Positions 57,480 through 64,000 of a stretch of DNA of 64,000 nucleotides are shown piece by piece. A model generated the notes under the pieces. The model had not been told where the DNA came from and searched no databases. It was given only the letters and a program-made list of their open reading frames with translations. The stretch is taken from assembly GCA_947685225.1 (NCBI GenBank), contig CANTUV010000053.1, positions 7,611,501-7,675,500 on the forward strand, given 5' to 3'. The translations under genes were made by a program, and so were the position numbers. The stretch's first letter is position 1. The number at the start of each line of letters is the position of its first letter. The DNA comes from Garcia nutans (taxonomy: Eukaryota; Streptophyta; Magnoliopsida; Malpighiales; Euphorbiaceae).

Positions 57480-59764
57480 TGTAACACCCCCATACTCTAT
57501 ATAAGTACTATACATATACCTAGTATATATACAATACGTATATAAAGTATAAGAATGTCACTTATAGTTTCAATTTAAAAACCTTTATCTGAGTTCAAGA
57601 AGTATTGCATTAATTTAAAGAAACATTTATGAAAAACATTATTCTTATAATTATACAACATAATTAAAATCACAAAATGTATGCATCACCTTCTAGTTGG
57701 TCTCGAGACACTCTTATCCATCTCGTGGCATAACAGCTGGACTTCCAGATCAACCGCATAGCCACCTACGCGATTATAAATCCGCGCTAAGCCCGAGAGC
57801 TTAGTAGTACAAATAAATATTAAAATATACTTTACAAAAGAATCATACCTCATATTTTTAGCATCATGTTTTATTGTTCTTTTACTACGTTTTCCTTTCT
57901 CAATGCATTCTTCATATGTTCCCCACTAGTCTCATTAATTATATACATATTTACATAGAACATTCATAATACGATACTTACCATTTCTATCTCATATACA
58001 TATACATATACATCATTTTAACAAATCATCATTCAATGACTTATTCAAACCTTTATGAAAACAAACCTCACAAATTCCACATTCATATACATGTTACACA
58101 TCATACAACATTTTCATAAACTCATATCTCAACAAAGCTCCTCAATATATCAATACACATATTACAAAATCATACTTCACAACATCATTTTATTCACAAT
58201 TCATCAATCATGAATCACACTACAAATAAGGGCAGCCATAGATCTCATTACTCATTTATTTCAACATTTAAATATCACATTGACAACAAAGACAGACTCG
58301 GGCCCAAAAGACACTAATATGTTATTCACTCAAATTGAAGAGATCCTCAACCCGGCAAGACTGTTACATTTTCACATTTTCTAGGCATGCCGCCAAATCC
58401 AGAACTCTGAAGATTGAATCAACATATTAGACAGAACACAATTGAATCAACATTTTCATTTCATACTCAATTGAATTATCATAGCCAATAACAATGGCTT
58501 CACATCATATCATGTCTCAACTCATATTATAATATTTCATTATTCAATTGTACATAATTAATTACTTCATCATATCCTTCACAATATATATATATATCAT
58601 CATTGCAATTCACAAGATTCACAATGCATAATAGTATCATATGCATCATCAAATCATATTGATCAATTCATCATTCAAGTATACATAATCAATGGCATTG
58701 CACATACTTTTTCAATGATCATTATATCTTCCACATTTCCTATATCATCATTAATATACACATAACAATTTACATTATTCATGAATTTAGAATCTTCCAT
58801 ATACATTTGATTGAATCATTATTGTTTTAAGTGTGTTTAGGTACAAAAGACCTTTGAAGATCCAACAATGTAAGAATAATCAAGAATAAATATCATTAGC
58901 CAACACACTCAAGGAACACGGCCAAGCTTGTGGCCTTGTCTCTCAACACCAATGCAGACAGTAGCAAACACGGGCAATGGACACGGCCAAGCCAGTGGCC
59001 GTGTCTCTCAACACAAACACCCAGTAGCAGACACGGGCAAGGGACACGGCCGTGTCTCTCAACACAACACAGGCAGTGGCAAACACAGTCAAGGGACACG
59101 GCCAAGCCAGTGGCCGTGTCTCTCCAAAAATCATCCAACACGGCCAAATTTGCCCTAACTTGGCCGTGTCTCTCACAACTTGGCCGTGTCCTTCAATGAT
59201 TTAAAGACCAAATATTTCAAAACTCATCCAAACCCTTTAAAATTCGCACCACAACCCTCTTAATCATCATCTTTGTTAATATTTAACAATTTCCTATCAC
59301 TTTAACATTTATATAACTTCATTATATCATCATAATAACCAATATATATACATCACTATAATCAATTACTCAAAGTACCAAATTCATTTATACTAAACTC
59401 TAACTCCACAATTCATCATCATTCTCACAAATACCCCAACTTATCATCATCTTCCACACCAACCATATCAAAACTAACTTCAATTAAAAGAAATCAAGAC
59501 AAGAAGATAAAAAATCATATATATATAATCAATAAACTCAATTCAAAGAATGAGTACTTACATGTATAGCTTGCCAAATCTTCAAACTCCACTTGCAAAT
59601 CTCTTGATATCCTTAATCTTTGGTGTAATTAGGAGCAAAAATCATCTTTCTCTCTCTAGCTTCTCTCTCTCTCCATCTCTCTCTCTCTCTCTCACGAAGA
59701 AGAACAGACGAAGAAGAAGAAAGGAAAATCAATTTTTTTCCTCTTCTTCGTTCTTTTCTCCACC

Positions 59765-59845
<81 letters not shown>

Positions 59846-60103
59846 TTTCTCAAATAATCTCCACCTCATAAATTTCCTTTGACTTTCTTCTTCTCTTTTC
59901 CTTTTTGTCCTTATCATCATTATTACAATTAATTATATATATATATATAACTCACTTTTCCTACTCCCAATTTCTCTCATGTATATGTAATGTATATGTA
60001 TATGTCTTTTATATTGTAGTTATATTTCCCAAATATACATATACATTAAGTCCAAATACAACAATAACTCCAAAACTTTTAAGGCATATCTTGGGATATT
60101 ACA
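57480..60103 (-). mobile_element. LARD2 5' LTR with post-insertion deletion
   Basis: 2624 bases, nearly identical to the 3' LTR by eye except for a loss of about 311 bases at about 58323-58329, joined at a shared ATTCA. The loss removes the left cassette arm and most of the GTAACAG units. The twin hairpin is at about 57768-57804 and the array at about 58913-59190. Target duplication CTTGA follows. Confidence 0.93.
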
Positions 60104-61182
60104 CTTGAAGCCTAATTGGGATAATGATAAATGTGATGATTGAACCAAAGCATTAACTCTAAAAATTGAATGACATATTAGTGTCTTTTGGGCCCGAGTC
60201 TGTCTTTGTTGTCAAAATGATATACAAATGTTGAAATAAATGAATAATGATGGTTGACTTTGTTGACAATGTGATTCATGATTGGTGAATTGTGAACAAA
60301 ATAATGCTATGAAGTATGTTGCGTAATGTGCGTATTGATATATTGATTGTGAGTGTTAGTAATGTATTATGGTTGGTGAATTGTGAATTAAACAATGTTA
60401 TGAAGTATGATGTGAAATGTGTATATTAATATACTAATTGTGAGTATTAATGATGGATTGCGGATAATGATTCAATTGAATGATATAATGATTGCATTTG
60501 CTGCAAATATGATTAATGAATATTGAATTGTGGATAATGATTTAATTGAATGGTGTAATGAGATGTAAGGTTATGACGTATGACATGTAATATGTATATG
60601 AGGTAGCAATGGTAAGTATCGTTTTATGAATGTTTTATGTAAATATATATATATAATCTATGAGATTAGTGGGAGTATATGAAGAATGCACTAAGAAAGG
60701 AAAAACGGGATAAGAAAATAATAAAACAATGATGCTAAAAATATGAGGTACGATTCTTTTGTAAAGTATATTTTAATATTTATTTGTACTACTAAGCTCT
60801 CGGGCTTAGCGCGGATGTGTAATCGTGTAGGTGACTTGGAGGAAGATATGAAGTCTTTTGTTATGCCACGAGAAGAGTAAGAGTTTGTCGAGACCAACTA
60901 GAGGGTGATGCATACATGTATAATTTTTAATTATGATGTATTTCTGACAAGAGTGTATGTATATGTATAAATGAAATTTTGATAAAGATAAGATTATGAT
61001 ATATATGTAAGATCATTAAAAATAAAATGATTTATAAATGTTCTTTAATTTAATGTATTGTGGCTTGAATTCTGTTAATGGTTTTAAAATGTAATGAAAA
61101 GTGACATCCTTATATTTTATATACTTACTGTATGTATACCCGGTGTATGTATAGTACTTATATGGACTATTGGGGTGTTACA
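60104..61182 (+). mobile_element. Solo LTR 2, part 2
   Basis: It resumes inside the CCTTGAAGCC unit split by LARD2, reaches the cassette end AACTCTAAA (60154-60162), the twin hairpin at about 60792-60830 and the end ATTGGGGTGTTACA at 61182. Its final 400 bases resemble the LARD LTR end (TGTATGTATACC, TTATATGGA) more than the Tekay element 2 LTR end. Confidence 0.88.
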
Positions 61183-62017
61183 AGTTGTGTGTATACTTAC
61201 TTATATGTCCCGTTGAAGCTTGGTTGGGTCTAGTCCTTGAAGCCTAGTTGAGATGTTACAAACCCTTGAAGCTAGGTTGGGTTTGGTCCTTGAAACCAGG
61301 TTGGGTTGATGCTTAGCATGCTTCGCTCCCCTTGAAGCTTGGTTGGGCCTAATCCTTGAAGCCTAGTTGGGATGATGATAAATGTGATAATTGAAGTAAA
61401 ACATTAACTCTGAAAGTTGAATGGCATATTAATTTCTTTTGGGCCCATTCTTGTCTTTGTTTAAATGTGAATCATGAATGGTGAAACAAATGAATAATAA
61501 AATTTAATGTAAGGTTTTGAAATATGATATCCTCATGTATTGTTTATAATATTTGAATGTATGACATTGGCATTACATTAAAGCATATTGTTATCATGGT
61601 TTGTACCACTAAGCCATTGGCTTAGCACGATTATGGTTCATCGCGCAGGTGACAGGGTAGATCCGGTTGAACCGGAGAGTTCAGTTTAACCGAGTCGAGT
61701 CTAGGCTTGTGAAGTGTTGATTGTGGGCTTAAAGATTAAAGATGAACTGCCAAACATGTATAAACTTTATGTTTTGTAAACATTGATTTTGATGTAAATA
61801 TATATGTAAATACCACTACATTTTCGGCTGCCTAATAAATAAATGTTTATCTAGTATATTTTATAATATGATTTGAATGTTTTAAATTTTCTTATATTAT
61901 TGTTAAATTGAAAGATTGGGTTGTTTAATATAAACCATGACACTCTTGTATCTGATATACGTATATTACAAATGTGGTTGTATGTAGTTTGCGTATATGG
62001 GGTATGGGGGTGTTACA
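61183..62017 (+). mobile_element. Tekay element 2 3' LTR, part 2, with deletion
   Basis: After the AGTTG duplication and TGTGTAT the sequence jumps to the cassette region: about 1.1 kb present in the 5' LTR (about 42059-43173, including the foldback array and the left cassette arm) is missing. The rest matches 43174-43978 and ends GGGGGTGTTACA at 62017. Confidence 0.85.
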
Positions 62018-63058
62018 AAGGTAATAGCTACTGAATGAAAATAAATAGAATTTAGAAATTAAAATTGGCGTTGAAGGCTCCACAAAATTTAAACCTCAAT
62101 TGAAAATCTTCTTGCAATGATTTATAATTCTGGTAGAGTAAAACCAAAGGCAGTTTGCTACTGCCTTTGGGATGTTTTCGTCCCTCTGTGTGTTCTTGTT
62201 GATGCTTTTATCTATCTATTTTTTCTAGCTCAGCAATCAAAGTTGTTTCTTTTTCGTGCTGCTAGGGTTTTGTTTTTCAATTTTTATGCTGCTACTTTTG
62301 TGTTGCTTTGTTTCATGTTATTGATTGTTTGTTAATAAAAGTTTCCATCTCTTACTGTTTGATACTAATCCTGCTTGTTCGTTCATCAAGGTTATTGCCT
62401 CATTTCTTTTCTTTATTGCCAATCCCCCTATTTAACTTATTAATCACCTATTTTTAGGAAACCAACTAGGTTAAAACTGATTCCAAACCAAGCTTAATCT
62501 GGATCCATCTGATAAAGCCATATCCACGTCGAATTAATATCAGATTAATTCGAAATGGAAAAGAATTAAGAGTCTAGATTCAATATAGAATGGTCCATAT
62601 TGAATGGGTAGCCAACCGATTCGATATAGACCCAAATCCATATCGAATTGATGGACCAATTCGATATGGAATGGTCCATATCGAATTGGTTGGCTACCAA
62701 TTCAATATGGACTCCCTTCCATATCTATTTGGTGGTACCAAACCGATATGGAAAGGAGTCCATATTGAATTGGTAGCCAACCAATTCGATATGGACCATG
62801 TTCATATCAAATTGGACACTCCAATTCAATAAGGACATGTCCCATATAGACTTGGATCAACACCCAACCCTTCTAAATTTGAATCAAATCATTTTTAGGG
62901 TATTCGAAATTGAATCGGCTTATTTTAGGCCTAATAAAACTGAACCAATCTAATTAAAGGCTTTAAAATAGGCTTAAGCCATTAACAATGGACTGAACTT
63001 GACTAGGCCTTCCTTAATTAGGATCAAACTAGCTTAAAGCCAAAATCAAGGGTCTACA
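62018..63058 (-). mobile_element. Ogre-like 5' LTR, part 2
   Basis: It continues the LTR split at 41392, through a T-rich stretch with an AGGCAG/CTGCCT hairpin (about 62149-62167), the ATATCGAATTGG array, to CAAAATCAAGGGTCTACA at 63058 (minus-strand start TGTAGACCC). The small frame at 62117-62335 has no family features. The two parts total about 2042 bases. Confidence 0.72.
62570..62835. repeat. Alternating inverted array of TCCATATCGAATTGG units
   Basis: About ten copies of TCCATATCGAATTGG and its inverse CCAATTCGATATGGA alternate with short GTAGCCAACC or GGCTACC spacers, so adjacent units can pair. A second array of the same kind starts at about 63800, and single units occur at about 20350-20410 and 37728-37775. 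Confidence 0.8.
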
Positions 63059-64000
63059 GGTACCCACAATGTGGAAACATACCTCTTACATAATGAAACT
63101 AAGATAAACCAATATAAAAGATTCAATCATTCATCATAAACAAAAGTAAACCATCCATAAAATAATCATCCACGCATTAATAATCAAGCTTGCATTTAAA
63201 TATCATGTTAAACAATAGATATACAAACTACTGTTTTATGAATTACGGTTTAGGAAAATACAATTAAAGTTTAGGGAGCTAAATTAAGATTTTAAGTTTT
63301 TGGAAAACTTGATTGGGGTATATAAGTGAAAACTAGGACCTTTTATTATTTAATTGATATTAGAATTTATGATTAAGGTTCGGGTCAAATTGAATGTTGA
63401 AGATAAGATTTCTTGAATGAAATTCTTGAAGTCATGTTTACATTAAACCATTAATAGTATGCTCAATTCACAAAATAAGGGGAATGTAAATTTAAACAGA
63501 ATAAGTTAGTGAAGATGTACCTGCATTGTAGGCTCCACCAATTTGAATGTGTTGAATCAAGCTCTACGTTTATCACTGCCTGAATAAACTTTGTTACCGG
63601 TTAAGGGAAACAACTGCCTAAGACAATTGTTGTATGTTTGCTATCTTTCAATTGCTTTTTGATAATTAAGGTTTTTTAATAACTGCTACTGCCGCTTCTC
63701 TTTTGATAATCCCTATTCTTTTTTTTTTCTTACTTAAGCCTGTATTTATAAGGAGCAAATTTGGTCAACGATATGTAAACTAAGCTCAATCCGGATTTGC
63801 AATTCATAAAACCATATCCATATCGAATTAAAATCAAATTAATTTGAAATGGACTAGAATTATGGGTCCTAATTCAATATGGAAGGGTCCATATCGAATT
63901 AGTAGCAAACCAAATCGATATGGACCCAATTCCATATCGAATTGGAAGACCAATTTGATATGGAACGGTCCATATTGAATTGGTAGCCAACCAATTCGAT
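63059..64000 (-). mobile_element. Ogre-like LTR fragment running off the window
   Basis: It begins abruptly at GGTACCCACAATGTGG inside LTR sequence matching 37190 onward, directly after the terminus at 63058, so the split LTR was inserted into it. GGTAC (63059-63063) would be the right target duplication. From about 63800 the ATATCGAATTGG array recurs up to the window end. Confidence 0.7.

Noticed and set aside
62117..62335. 72-residue frame in the Ogre-like LTR
   Set aside because: Hydrophobic peptide from a T-rich stretch, no homologous frame in the other LTRs and no gene context.
1..64000. Host protein-coding genes, tRNA or rRNA genes
   Set aside because: No frame or RNA signature outside retroelements could be supported on either strand.

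Overview
This is a repeat-dense, AT-rich block of a seed-plant nuclear genome, probably an angiosperm. No host gene is recognisable. Almost every base belongs to nested LTR retrotransposons: (i) Tekay/Del-type Ty3-gypsy chromoviruses with a gag-protease-RT-RNaseH-integrase-chromodomain polyprotein and an initiator-tRNA-Met primer site; (ii) a family of large non-autonomous relatives (LARD type: about 2.6-3.1 kb LTRs around about 3.3 kb of non-coding interior) that share the Tekay ends, primer site and leader; (iii) older, rearranged Ogre/Tat-like Ty3-gypsy pieces with a TGG[TC]GACTCCACTGGGGA-type primer site. One CACTA-like DNA transposon end is also present. Coordinates of LTR ends rest on TG...CA termini, 5-bp target duplications and adjacent primer or polypurine sites.

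Layout, left nest (1-22250). An Ogre-like LTR (17474-17956) was hit by a minus-strand Tekay element (element 3: LTR 15092-17473, gag start 14439-14921). Its gag was hit by Tekay element 1 (5' LTR remainder 3601-5172, coding 5344-11848, 3' LTR 11896-14438). Element 1 was then hit in its 5' LTR by a LARD (LARD0; only 1-3600 is in the window) and in its chromodomain by an LTR that survives as a solo copy (9889-11743, duplication GTGCC). A worn minus-strand Tekay pol relic (17957-20132) lies between Ogre-like LTR pieces.

Middle (20133-41392). Ogre-like LTRs, leaders and one gag relic lie in both orientations with head-to-head junctions. A CACTA-like sequence (from 24167) carries a complete minus-strand LARD (LARD1, 25552-35111, duplication CAACC).

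Right nest (40387-64000). An Ogre-like 5' LTR (40387-41392 plus 62018-63058) was split by a decayed Tekay element (element 2, 41393-62017). The 3' LTR of element 2 holds a solo LTR (49334-61182, duplication AGTTG), which in turn holds a complete minus-strand LARD (LARD2, 51296-60103, duplication CTTGA).

How the parts relate: the LARDs have no protein-coding capacity but share with the Tekay elements the LTR termini, tRNA-Met primer site, a leader hairpin, a palindrome before the polypurine tract and a twin hairpin near the LTR 3' end. The two hairpin regions show compensatory base changes between families, so structure appears to be preserved. The simplest reading is that LARDs are copied in trans by Tekay proteins. 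LTRs are modular: GC-rich foldback arrays and two exchangeable foldback cassettes sit in the same slots across families. All alignments and identity statements were made by eye.
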